NCBI RefSeq assembly: GCF_026626745.1
Contig: NZ_JAPNJW010000002.1
Coordinates: 4,488,151 to 4,552,150 of the forward strand
DNA length: 64,000 nucleotides
Reading direction: 5' to 3'
Origin: Nannocystis sp. RBIL2
Lineage (GTDB): Bacteria > Myxococcota_A > Polyangia > Nannocystales > Nannocystaceae
A program made the position numbers and the translations under genes. Below, piece by piece: positions 19,382-27,936 of the stretch (positions within the stretch are counted from its first letter, which is position 1; each line of letters begins with the position of its first letter). The notes under the pieces were generated by a model that was not told the DNA's origin, searched no databases, and saw only the letters and a program-made list of their open reading frames with translations.

Positions 19382-20961
19382 GCTTGCTCCTCTTTCTTGA
19401 GCCCATCGGCGAGCTCATGCAGGCTGTCGAAGCGGCGGGCATACTCCAGCGCCGTGTCGAGATAATTTGTCGCGACCTCTGCGAGCGCGGCGCTGCCGTG
19501 TTCGGCGAGCACCCGGGCCATCGTGCGGATCAGCGCCTCGCGGGCCACGCCGTCGATCTCCGGCGGAATCGGGTGGTCCGGGTCGCGCACGTTCTTCACC
19601 AAGTGGTTGACGAACCCGGGGCCCTTGTGGCGGTGCCAGGCCACGGTAGCCCGTCGATTGGTATTGACGAGGTGGAGGATCTCGCTTCGGTGCGTCAGCA
19701 GGATGTCGGCGATGAGGCGCCCGCCGGTGGATCCGAGGAACGCGGCCCGCAGGCGCGCGGCGTGACCGGCGCCCGGGTCGTCGACCACGAACGGCGTGTC
19801 TTCCAGTGTATCGCTGCCGGGGACCAAGTTTGCGTTGGACACGGGCGTGGCCTTCAGCCAGGCGAGGACGGGGTGGATGTGGGACGCGTAGGCCCGGGTT
19901 CGGGTGTCCCCATCGATCGAGAACACCATGCCCACGATCTGGTGCTGGGCGTTCAACACGGCGGCGCCGGAGTCGCCCTCGTCGGCGAAGTTCAAGAGCT
20001 TGTTGTTGGCGTCCTTGCTGATCGATTCAATGACGATCACGTTGTCATACAGATAGGGCGCCATCACATCGATCACCCTGCCCTCGGTGAGGCCGGTCTT
20101 GTTTCCAGACTTGAGCACGATGTATGGCTTGGGTTTGGGATTGCCCTCCACCCACTCGATCAGATCGATGTGCTTCACGCGGGAATGGTTCGTGATGCCA
20201 CCAGAGAGGTGCTGTACCGCGTTCTTGAACCTGGTCTTTTCACCGCCGCAAAGGGACTTGCAGCACGTGGTCTCCTTCTCGACATTCAGCTTGGCGGCCG
20301 CACAATCGATGAAATAGGGGTATTTGTCACTGCTGGCGCCGGGGTCGTCGTCGTAGCGGAAGAATCGAGAGCTTCTGTAGCTCTTGTCGAGGATCTCGGC
20401 GATCGATTTCGCAAAGTGCCACGCCTCATCGCCCGGTTTGTACACTTTCTTGTCGGGCCCGTTGGGGACGGAGGGATTCTCGATCAATACGTGTTTGCAG
20501 GTCACCGCGAGGACGTTCTTGAGCTTTTCCTGACCCGTGAGCAAGTCCAGGGTGGCGAAGAAGCCCAGGGTCCCGGGGCCGATCCCATGGTCCGTGGAAC
20601 TGTGTCCGCTGTGGATTTCGACCCCGCTGACGAGCACGTCATGCTGCGAACCCGGAACCTCCTTGACGTTGGGAGGGACCAGGTGCTTCGCCCTGACGTT
20701 GATCGTGCAGATGGGGGGGTACGGAAGCTCGAGAGATACATCGGAAGGCACCTTGATCGTGCCGCCAATGTTCGTGCCGTTGGAATCGAAATAGACCCGG
20801 AACGCAACCTGAGGCGGATCGTCCACCTGCCCGTCGGTCTCTCGGAGGCCGAATCCGACGCCGAGGATGTACGGATGTAGGGGGTCCGAATTGTGTATCT
20901 CCTTCAGTTTATTGCTCAGCTCGTGTTGCTTGGTGACCAGTTGAACTTGAGTCAGCGTCAT
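19378..20961 (-). CDS. NAL1-like trypsin-fold serine protease with C-terminal extension (527 aa)
   Basis: The start at 20961 is fixed by an ATGA overlap with the upstream protease gene. The N-terminal 90 residues form a beta domain starting ILGVGFGLRETDG. The protease domain has a complete trypsin-type triad: H157 in VTCKHVLI, D219 in PYFIDCAAAKL and S331 in DEGDSGAAVL. The H-D-S spacing and order resemble plant NAL1 and its bacterial relatives. About 140 extra residues follow, including the basic motif WHRHKGPGFVNHLVK, absent from the neighbouring paralogue. There is no signal peptide, so it should act inside the cell or be delivered by its partners. Most of the gene (about 19.9-20.96 kb) is visibly less GC-rich and less codon-biased than its neighbours, which suggests a recent foreign origin. 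The substrate is unknown; processing a partner from this operon is plausible. Confidence 0.82.
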   Translation of the reverse strand: MTLTQVQLVTKQHELSNKLKEIHNSDPLHPYILGVGFGLRETDGQVDDPPQVAFRVYFDSNGTNIGGTIKVPSDVSLELPYPPICTINVRAKHLVPPNVKEVPGSQHDVLVSGVEIHSGHSSTDHGIGPGTLGFFATLDLLTGQEKLKNVLAVTCKHVLIENPSVPNGPDKKVYKPGDEAWHFAKSIAEILDKSYRSSRFFRYDDDPGASSDKYPYFIDCAAAKLNVEKETTCCKSLCGGEKTRFKNAVQHLSGGITNHSRVKHIDLIEWVEGNPKPKPYIVLKSGNKTGLTEGRVIDVMAPYLYDNVIVIESISKDANNKLLNFADEGDSGAAVLNAQHQIVGMVFSIDGDTRTRAYASHIHPVLAWLKATPVSNANLVPGSDTLEDTPFVVDDPGAGHAARLRAAFLGSTGGRLIADILLTHRSEILHLVNTNRRATVAWHRHKGPGFVNHLVKNVRDPDHPIPPEIDGVAREALIRTMARVLAEHGSAALAEVATNYLDTALEYARRFDSLHELADGLKKEEQA

Positions 20962-22097
20962 GAGGCCCCTCTGGGTTTGTCTTTTGCGGAGAGGTGCGGC
21001 CCGGAGCGAGGAGCCGCAGCGCGGCGCCAGGACGGCTCGCGCTTCAGCAGCGTCACGTCGAGCCGGTCGAGCAACGGATGAATGTGGCAGGCGTAGGCCT
21101 CGGAGGCGGGTCCCTGGCCCATCCCCCACAGCAGGCCGACGGCAGCGCCGCGCTCGTTCACGATCAACGCGCCCGAGTCACCGGCCGCGACGAAGTTGCC
21201 GGTGCGGCGGGCGGCGGGCCTGTCGTCGCGGATGATCAGGTTGCGGAGCCGCTGCTCGCCTCGCGCCGTGGCGATCGGCGCGGCCACGTCGACGACCCTG
21301 CCGACGGTGATCCCGCTGGCCTGGCCGAATTTGTAGACCCGGGGCGACCGCCCGTCGATCACGTCCAGCGGGTGGACGCGCGCGATTCCCTTCACCGTGG
21401 TGACTCCATGGGCGCCGGGCGGCGGCAGCTCCGGGGTCGCGTGGACGCCGTGCTCCGTCAATAATCGCGCGGTCGCGCAATCGATGAAGTACGCCTGCGC
21501 CGCTTCGCCGGGGTATCCGTACGTGTAATTGTCCGCACAGCCCTCGTCGGCGATCGCCGCGACCGGATCGAGGCTGTCCGCGTGGAATACGCATAGTCCG
21601 CCTCGGCGGGTGTATTGGGGCTGGTAGACGAAGTCGCCGCGCCGCGCCCCGTGCGCGAGCAACACGTGCCGGTTGGATACGAGCACTGGAGTCGTGCGCC
21701 CGTCCGGTCCGCGCGCGCTGGCGAAGCAGCCGAGCGTGCCGAGGCCGGCGCCCTCGGGCCCGCTGGACGGTCGGTCGACCCATTCCTTTAAATTGGTGAT
21801 GGCGAGGCCGGACGTGAGCGCGTGGCGAGGCGCCGATTCGAGGTCGACGGTGGGTACGCCGATGCGCGCCTGCAGCACGTCGGTGGCGAGGCCCGCCAGC
21901 CGCTCGGGGATGATCTCGACGCGCCGGAGCTCGCAGCGGGGGACTTTCCTGCGCACGTAAACTCGCAGCGCGGCGGATTCGGTCACCTCGCCGCCCGTCT
22001 CCTTCCACCCGAATCCCACGCCCGTCACGCCCGGGAGACGCAGGAGGGCTCGCTCCGCATGAAGCACCAGCTCGTGGATTTCGCCGGCGGTTTTCAT
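20958..22097 (-). CDS. NAL1-like trypsin-fold serine protease (379 aa), first gene of the large operon
   Basis: The ATG at 22097 has a good ribosome site (GGAGAG, seven bases before) and opens on a domain matching the N-terminus of the next protease (LPGVTGVGFGWKETGGE). Longer starts add only low-complexity sequence. The triad is complete: H144 in VSNRHVLLAHG, D206 in AYFIDCATARL and S308 in AAGDSGALIV. The C-terminal motif EAYACHIHPLLDRLDVTLL aligns with RAYASHIHPVLAWLKAT in the second copy, so the two arose by duplication. This copy has ordinary high-GC codon use. No signal peptide is present. As the promoter-proximal gene it probably sets expression of all six genes. It may cleave or mature one of the large downstream proteins; that is inference. 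Confidence 0.85.
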   Translation of the reverse strand: MKTAGEIHELVLHAERALLRLPGVTGVGFGWKETGGEVTESAALRVYVRRKVPRCELRRVEIIPERLAGLATDVLQARIGVPTVDLESAPRHALTSGLAITNLKEWVDRPSSGPEGAGLGTLGCFASARGPDGRTTPVLVSNRHVLLAHGARRGDFVYQPQYTRRGGLCVFHADSLDPVAAIADEGCADNYTYGYPGEAAQAYFIDCATARLLTEHGVHATPELPPPGAHGVTTVKGIARVHPLDVIDGRSPRVYKFGQASGITVGRVVDVAAPIATARGEQRLRNLIIRDDRPAARRTGNFVAAGDSGALIVNERGAAVGLLWGMGQGPASEAYACHIHPLLDRLDVTLLKREPSWRRAAAPRSGPHLSAKDKPRGAS

Positions 22098-23124
22098 GGG
22101 CGTCTCTCCACGTTCCACAGGTGCGAGCGCCGCTCGTGGGCGGCCCTCGTAAAGGTGTCGCCCCCGCGTGCATCCATCACCGGACCAGTCTCCGACCCTG
22201 CTGTCGAGGCGGCGCTCCACGCCGGCCGGGGCGCTCTTTTTAAGAGTGTCCCAGGGCCGCGGTACACGACGATGCCATCGCCGGACGGCTCCTCGAATTT
22301 CGCCGTCGTGGCGGTGCCGGGGGCTCCGTCGGGAGACGCTTCGACCGTGTCGCGGCGCGGGCACGCGACGAGCCCGAGTGAATCCGCCGGCACAAGAGCA
22401 TGCGAGCTCCGGCGTTCTACTGGTGCGGTATGGATCATCGGCTGCGACATGGTCCGTTCTCGCCCTCGCGCTCGTAAGCACGCGAGGCTCTCATCACCGC
22501 GACCTTGCAGGTCGTCTCAATGTACCAGTGGCCACCGCGACCGCAACGATCGCGGCACTCGAGCAAGAAACCGAAATTCTTTCTGGCCGGCCGCGTCCGG
22601 CCCGCTCGTGGTCCGCCCGTGCTCGGTGCTCTAGCGATCGACTTCCTCGCCCGAACAAGTTCCTCGCGCGCCCGTGCGCCTCGTGCGGCCGCCGGGCTTT
22701 CATCAGATTCGGTACTAGTGTCGCCACCGAGGCGTCGTGCTCTGCTCGAGCTCGAACAGAGATCGAGCACGCTCTTGGGTGAACCGCCAGGTGATTTTGC
22801 CGTTTTGTCCGATGGACATCCGGAGGCGCTCGAGGCACCCACGGACCATGGGCTCGCTTCGATCGCTGCAAACTTTGACCAAATGCCGTGCCTCGGGCTT
22901 TTAGTGTACGGCACGCGGATTTGTGTGCGTCAACCGTACGTCTGACGCCGCATTCTTCACGTCGATGGTTCTGCGCGGATTTCCGGGTCAAGCGACATAG
23001 CCATCGTCTGACGAGTGACGGGTAATGCCAAGCGGCGCTGAGCACGTTCGATCGCCCACCCTGACCCAGGCCTCCTGCCGAAGCGCCGCGACCGTTCGAT
23101 AGCGTCTCCCTTCACCGCAGGCGC
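22098..23124. other. gene-poor region upstream of the large operon
   Basis: About 1 kb that must hold the promoter of the six-gene operon. Short open frames on both strands have irregular codon use and no recognisable domain. A mixed AT/GC patch with CTTTTTAAGAGTG near 22235-22250 is the least GC-rich part, but I cannot name a promoter. The right side runs into transposase debris, so part of this stretch may be degraded mobile DNA. Confidence 0.4.
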
Positions 23125-23716
23125 TCCCGCCCTCGATCGGCACCCTACTCCAGGCCGCCGGCTGAGCCAAGAGCCCTCGGCCCGCGAAGGAGTAGCGGCA
23201 GAGGCGATCGAGCTGCTTGCGGTCGCTACCGTCAACGGTGGTGGCGGCGTGCAGGTGCATCCCGAAAGCCAACACAGTCAACGGCGGCGGAGCCCCCGAA
23301 CTCGCTCGCGGGAGCTTGGTGCAGGCCGACGAGCGAACGCTGCACGCTGGCGGCCAGCGGGGGATCAACGTCGAGGTCGTCGTCAGTATCGGCGGCGAGG
23401 GCAGCATCATGGACCTGGGCGAGCACCGCTGTCATGCGCTCCGCCGTCGGCGCCGCCACGGCAGGAAGCGCACGTCGGCGCCGCATTCCTCGAGAGCGCC
23501 GTCGGTGACCAGACAGTGGAGATGGACGAACAGGCCGAGGTCACTGCGAAAGCGCTGGCCCACCGCGACCACCCCAGCATGCAGCGGCGCCACCGAGGCG
23601 AGGCCGTGCCGCTGCTTCACCGACCGTCGCATGTCCTGCATCACCGCCCGCGCGAGGCGCTCCTCAACGCATGTGCTTCTCCGGGCGCCGCGCAATCTAC
23701 CTGACGCCAATGCCAC
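23125..23716 (-). pseudogene. broken IS91-family transposase, internal fragment
   Basis: Three overlapping minus-strand frames read in order like the middle of an IS91/IS801-type (HUH, Y2) transposase. The first gives HAGVVAVGQRFRSDLGLFVH followed by LHCLVTDGALEECGADVRF, with the HLH metal-binding motif. A second gives PTAERMTAVLAQVHDAALAA. A third gives VDGSDRKQLDRLCRYSFAGR. The frame changes near 23450 and 23300, so the gene is dead. The N-terminal zinc domain and C-terminal half are missing here. No terminal oriIS or terIS sequence could be placed. Family recognition is from memory. Confidence 0.7.
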
Positions 23717-24261
23717 GGAACCCTCGCCGAACCCTACCCGGATTCAGGCCCGCACCCGCTTGGCGGCGAACGCGGTGAAGAATAAGGTGGGCCCGTTCTC
23801 CGCGCGGCATTCATCCTTTTGTTGTCGTCCCACGCGGGACTAAATTGGGTGCCAATCGCGGACAGATCCGGTCGCCGTAAGGTGTCCACAACATCATTGC
23901 CGGAGATCGTCAAAATCTTTTCATCTCCAGGTCTTTTCGGCCGTCGGTGCTATGCGGAGCAGATCAGAGAGCACATGGAAGGAGTCTGGTAACAGTCGGG
24001 CGGTGCGGATGACGCCCGGTAGAATGACGGCAAACAGAGCCGCGTACAGCAAGGTTCGTGCGTAGCTGTACGCATCACCTTCACCGAAGAGCTCTTCCAC
24101 TCACTCGAGTCAGAGACGTGTCTGAGGCAGTGCCGCGTGGACCTCGCGGATGGGGACAATCCCGACCGCATCAACCGCGGCATCGACCAGAGCGCCACGA
24201 ACTCCAGATCGAAATCGCGCATCCTCCCCCCGAGAATTCCCCGATGGCCGACCTTGTTCCC
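23717..24261. other. unassigned stretch between transposase fragments
   Basis: 545 bases with lower GC in places (around 23870-24070) and no believable gene. Frames here are short and lack coding bias. It is probably degraded insertion-sequence or junction DNA between two inverted transposase pieces. Confidence 0.35.
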
Positions 24262-24470
24262 TGTGGGCAGATGGAGCGGTGCATCGCATCGGGTGGGCCA
24301 GGATTCTCGCCCGCGTGTTTGGGATGGACATCACTATCTGCCGAAAGTGCGGCGGGCGGATGCGCGTGTTCGAGGTCGCCATTGGCCCCGACGCGGTCAT
24401 CCGCACCCTCCATGGGGCCCCCGCTCCGCCTCGCCCGCGCCTCCTGGACAGGTTTTGTTGTTCGCCTGAT
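24262..24470 (+). pseudogene. broken IS91-family transposase, C-terminal zinc-ribbon fragment
   Basis: The plus strand encodes WARILARVFGMDITICRKC, CGGRMRVFEVAIGPDAVIR and then TLHGAPAPPRP, the usual C-terminal end of IS91-type transposases, where a CxxC zinc ribbon precedes an Ala/Pro tail. Nothing upstream in frame continues the protein. The fragment points the opposite way from the internal fragment at 23125-23716, so they are either two different copies or one copy broken and inverted. Confidence 0.65.
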
Positions 24471-24812
24471 CGCGTGATTCTGGGTGATGCGCGCTCGACC
24501 TCGTGCGTCCCGTAGCGTGGTTGCAGACTGGTTCGCGCCCCCGAAACACACGCATCATCAAGCCCCGTTCACACCCGCGCCGAACTGTGCAAACCCCCAG
24601 CCGCCTCAGCTCCCTCGACCTTCCCCTACCTAGCCACCCAGCCGAATCCCCGCTTCGAACTTCTTCTTATTAAGCGCGAGACCTCACGAACCATCGTTCA
24701 CGAGGGGCTTGAAGCAGCTCATCGACGCACCTACAGTTCGAGCACTGGACGATCCTGGCGACGAGCTCGCAGGATTGCACCTGATATTCAGCAGCACTCA
24801 AGGAGTGAAAAC
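24471..24812. other. intergenic region before the FG-GAP protein
   Basis: 342 bases leading to the FG-GAP gene. The patch TTCTTCTTATTAAGCG near 24660-24676 is the most AT-rich part and could hold a -10 element, but no matching -35 is clear. The ribosome site AAGGAG at about 24800 belongs to the next gene. Confidence 0.4.
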
Positions 24813-26384
24813 ATGTCTGTTATGTATCGGTCGCTCATCGCAATCGCTCTCGGCATCGCGTTCGTCCCCGCGCCAGGTCTCGCGCGCGGGCCCGACTTCG
24901 ATCTCGATGGTTACGAGGATCTCGCCATCGGCGCCTGGGGCGAGTGGGTATCGTCCATCCAAGAAGCGGGGATGGTGAACGTGCTCTACGGCAGCTCGAG
25001 CGGGCTCGAGGCGCCCGTCGACCGTTTGACCTCGCTCTGGCAAGACCTGGCCGGCGCCGAGGGGGCTTCGGAGGAAACCGACGAATTCGGTCGAGCCCTG
25101 GCATGGGGCGACTTCAACGGCGACTGCTACGACGACCTCGCCGTCGGCGTCCCCAGCGAGAACGTGGAGGCCTCCACGGGAGGCCAGCGCTCGAACGCGG
25201 GCGCCGTGCAGGTGTTCTACGGCTCGAGCACTGGTCTTCGCGTCACCGATGACTTGCTCCTCACCCGCGAAAGCACCGGCATTCCCGGAGATGCATACGC
25301 GGGTGACTTTTTTGGGAACGTCCTCGGGGCGGGCGACTTCAACGGCGACGGATTCCACGATCTCGCCATCGGGGCGCGTGACGCACAGCCTCCGGCTTTG
25401 GGAGACGGGGCAATGGTGATCGTGTACGGCGGAAGCACCGGCCTGAGCGGCACGAATGGACCCGGCGCGCACAAGATCACTCCGCCCACGAATGCGGGGC
25501 AACCGGACGTGATGGCGACCGGCGACTTCAACTGCGACTCCTACGAGGATCTCGCCTTCTCCGAATACGGCTACAACGGCAATGGGCGAGTCGACGTCAT
25601 TTACGGCTCGGCCACCGGGCTCTCCGCCTCGGCCGGCCCTGGCATGGAGTCGTTCGTGCCGAACCACCAGGCCGGTTACGGCACAGCGCTGGCCGCGGGC
25701 AACTTCAACGGCGACACCCTCAACGGAATTGCGTGCATCGACCTCGCTATCGGCGCCCCCTTAGGGAACCAAAACGCTGGCTTCGTCGACGTCTTGTACG
25801 GCACGTCGGCGAGCGGTCTTCAGACGGCCGCTCCGCTCTGGGACCAGATCAGCCAGGACTGGGGCAGCATGGAGGGCGTAGGGCAGGCGGACACGGACCA
25901 GTTTCAGTACTTCGGACGGGCCTTGACCGCCGGGCGCATCGACCGCGACGCCTATCACGATCTGGTGATCGGCGCTCCGGCCGAGAACGACGGTCGCGGC
26001 GTCATCCACGTCGTCCGCGGGACCTTGAGCGGCCTCGTCGACACCGACAATCAGATGTGGGATCAGGACTCCGCGTTCGTCCCGGATGCTCCCGAGGCCG
26101 GCGACTACTTCGGCGAGCTTCTGACCTGCGGCAACTTCACGGGCGAGCGCCCCGATGACATCGGGGTCTACACTCGGAACGAGTATGGGACCGGCCTTGA
26201 GGGTCATGGCTCCGTCCAGGTGCTCTACACCTCGAACTCCTCGGTGCCCACCCTCGACGCCGGCGAGCAGTGGAATCAAGGCCTCATCGACACCCAGTTG
26301 ATGGAGTCGGACGACCATTTCGGCTCCGCCTTGACCCCCTCGCGCCCCATCCCGTCCAGGATTCGCTCGCAGTGTGTCATGTGA
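24813..26384 (+). CDS. secreted FG-GAP (integrin-alpha-type) beta-propeller protein
   Basis: A 523-residue exported protein. The ATG at 24813 has a good ribosome site (AAGGAG, seven bases before) and begins a signal peptide ending near ALARG at about residue 25, with no lipobox. The rest is a series of FG-GAP repeats of about 60-70 residues, each with a Ca-binding loop such as DFNGDGFHDLAIG, DFNGDCYDDLAVG or DLDGYEDLAIG and a strand V-YGSSTGL. Seven blades are expected for a propeller. The last begins DDHFGSAL and then turns into PSRPIPSRIRSQCVM, so it is cut short, probably by a frameshift or deletion. Such proteins sit outside the cell in adhesion or carbohydrate contact. It appears monocistronic. 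The degraded last blade could make it unstable. Confidence 0.85.
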   Translation: MSVMYRSLIAIALGIAFVPAPGLARGPDFDLDGYEDLAIGAWGEWVSSIQEAGMVNVLYGSSSGLEAPVDRLTSLWQDLAGAEGASEETDEFGRALAWGDFNGDCYDDLAVGVPSENVEASTGGQRSNAGAVQVFYGSSTGLRVTDDLLLTRESTGIPGDAYAGDFFGNVLGAGDFNGDGFHDLAIGARDAQPPALGDGAMVIVYGGSTGLSGTNGPGAHKITPPTNAGQPDVMATGDFNCDSYEDLAFSEYGYNGNGRVDVIYGSATGLSASAGPGMESFVPNHQAGYGTALAAGNFNGDTLNGIACIDLAIGAPLGNQNAGFVDVLYGTSASGLQTAAPLWDQISQDWGSMEGVGQADTDQFQYFGRALTAGRIDRDAYHDLVIGAPAENDGRGVIHVVRGTLSGLVDTDNQMWDQDSAFVPDAPEAGDYFGELLTCGNFTGERPDDIGVYTRNEYGTGLEGHGSVQVLYTSNSSVPTLDAGEQWNQGLIDTQLMESDDHFGSALTPSRPIPSRIRSQCVM

Positions 26385-26659
26385 TTGGAGCCGGGGCTCC
26401 GCGCCGCCGGCGCCCCGTGCCGCCCATTGCAACCGCGCGTGCCCTTCGGCTTTCGGCAGTGTCGAGGGACCGGCAAGCGGATCGCGGTTCTTGAGGTCGA
26501 CGCCGGGGGCCTGATCCGACTCGTCGACATGAGCGGGTCGGGGCGCCGCGATCGGCGTGGATGGTCAGTTGGGTCCGAACGGCCTGGCCGACCTCCCCCG
26601 CGCCCACGGCGATTGAACCGAACGCGAGGGTTCGGGCGAGTGACCTGCGCCCCTCGTGT
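26385..26659. other. short unassigned region
   Basis: 275 bases after the FG-GAP gene without a supported gene. It may contain the missing last propeller blade in degraded form, but I could not recover an in-frame DFNGDG loop here. Confidence 0.3.
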
Positions 26660-26803
26660 TCATTTCAGTCGGCGCCGCTCGCACGCCGAACAATGCAACT
26701 CGATCGGCTCGAGCGTGAACGCCACCGCGTTCGACCCGCACCCCGCGCAATGGCGGTGGAGCAGCGCATCGTCACAATACGGGCACAATTCTTCGCTCGG
26801 CAC
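26660..26803 (-). CDS. small zinc-ribbon protein (47 aa)
   Basis: A GTG start at 26803 gives a 47-residue protein with three CxxC pairs: CPYC, CAGC and CSAC, plus HRHC. Such a Cys pattern is very unlikely by chance and points to a small zinc-binding protein. In the same frame upstream, an ATG at about 26884 opens a 23-residue peptide that contains CGC and ends in TAA shortly before the GTG. The intact gene may therefore once have been longer and acquired a stop. The role is unknown. Neighbouring minus-strand genes at 26919 and 27275 may be cotranscribed. Confidence 0.45.
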   Translation of the reverse strand: MPSEELCPYCDDALLHRHCAGCGSNAVAFTLEPIELHCSACERRRLK

Positions 26804-26918
26804 CGGAGTGAGTTAGCGGCCGGGCAGCCCGACGAATTCGCAGCCGCAGACCCTTTGCGTTTCGCTATCTCCGGTCTCGCTCATTGCTCTGTACCGCTCG
26901 TGTCGTGGCCTCGGCCGG

Positions 26919-27167
26919 TCATGATTCGTCCACCGTCTCGCTCGAACGTCGCCCCCGGCGCTTGCGCGCTGGTTCCAGGGAGATCGGCGTCATGCCGTGG
27001 CGATAGGCTCGCAGCAGGTTGCGAGCGAGCTGCGCGCCCTCGTCGTCCGGGAGCTCGCGCAGCCGCAGGACCCACGCCTCGACGCTGCGCTCGTCGCCCT
27101 GCCACCCCACGGGCGCCAGGACCTCGACCAGGCAGGCGAACTCGGCGCGCTGTCGGGCACGAGCCAT
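26919..27167 (-). CDS. small hypothetical protein (82 aa)
   Basis: I do not recognise the family. The protein is helical and charged: EFACLVEVLAPVGWQGDE, then EAWVLRLRELPDDEGAQLAR and NLLRAYRHGMTPISL, ending in a basic tail (ARKRRGRRSSE). Codon use in this frame is strongly GC-biased at third positions, which supports coding. The ATG at 27167 has no clear ribosome site. The basic tail could touch nucleic acid, but nothing else supports that. It lies between the small zinc protein and the DUF2262-like gene on the same strand. Confidence 0.5.
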   Translation of the reverse strand: MARARQRAEFACLVEVLAPVGWQGDERSVEAWVLRLRELPDDEGAQLARNLLRAYRHGMTPISLEPARKRRGRRSSETVDES

Positions 27168-27274
27168 CGGCAGACGGTACTACGGAGCGCGCCGCCCGGC
27201 GACGGCACCGCCGCACGCCCATGCGCGCGAGCGTCCGCCGCGACCCTCAATGGCGAATCACTCGGGTCCCGGCG

Positions 27275-27844
27275 TCAGCACTCGAGCCGCGGCCACTCCG
27301 GCGTGCCCTTCGGGTCGAGGTCGATCGCCGCGGTGTGTCCCGCGACCAGGTCGCCCGCCGAGAACAACAGGGTCGCCTCGCCCGCCGCGTACACAGTCAC
27401 CGCGTCGAGCCGCAGCGAATCACGGACCTTCGCCTCGGAGCGCGTCTCGCCCGCGCGCCACAGCGGCACCTTGCGGGCCATCCAGTTCGCCAGCTGCTGC
27501 TTCGCCGCCTCCAGGTGCGCGCGGACCTGAGCCATCGCCGCTTGCACCGTCGACACCAGCTCCGCGTCCTCGACATCGACGACGAGCACGCGGACCCCGC
27601 CGCCGTCGGTCCCCTGCCAGCCGAGCGAGTTCGCAGTCAGTCGGCCCACGCCCGCGACCTCGATTGCGCGCGACCCCTCGGCGAGGATCGTCTCCAGCTC
27701 CGCGAGCTCCTGGATGTTCAGGACCGTCCACGACGACGAGCCGTCGGCGTTGCGGATCCGCACCTCCCGCCCCTCGATCGAGAATTGGCTGCCGGCGCGG
27801 ATCCTGGCGGCGATCGTCTCGGCCCTGCGTCGCGCTTCGCTCAT
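27275..27844 (-). CDS. DUF2262-like hypothetical protein (189 aa)
   Basis: The ATG at 27844 was chosen because the protein becomes compact and well ordered from MSEARRRAETIAARIRAG, while the upstream frame runs through a decayed gene. The N-terminal half has a small beta domain (FSIEGREVRIRNADGSSSW). The middle has VRVLVVDVEDAELVSTVQAA and a Trp-containing helix. The C-terminal strand pair LDAVTVYAAGEATLLFSAGD, followed by LVAGHTAAIDLDPKGTP, resembles DUF2262, whose members share a pattern of the type DGDLFWGH. Function is unknown for that family. No signal peptide. The assignment is by eye. Confidence 0.55.
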   Translation of the reverse strand: MSEARRRAETIAARIRAGSQFSIEGREVRIRNADGSSSWTVLNIQELAELETILAEGSRAIEVAGVGRLTANSLGWQGTDGGGVRVLVVDVEDAELVSTVQAAMAQVRAHLEAAKQQLANWMARKVPLWRAGETRSEAKVRDSLRLDAVTVYAAGEATLLFSAGDLVAGHTAAIDLDPKGTPEWPRLEC

Positions 27845-27936
27845 GCGACTGTCAGTATTGGCGACGGCGACGCCCCTCTCAAGGAGACCCGCGCGCCGGC
27901 TCGCGCTGCGTCGTCCTTCACCGCCATAGCGGGCGC

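Noticed and set aside
5790..22097. Type VI secretion, phage tail or contractile injection cluster
   Set aside because: No sheath, tube, spike, baseplate or AAA+ ATPase signature was seen in any of the six proteins.
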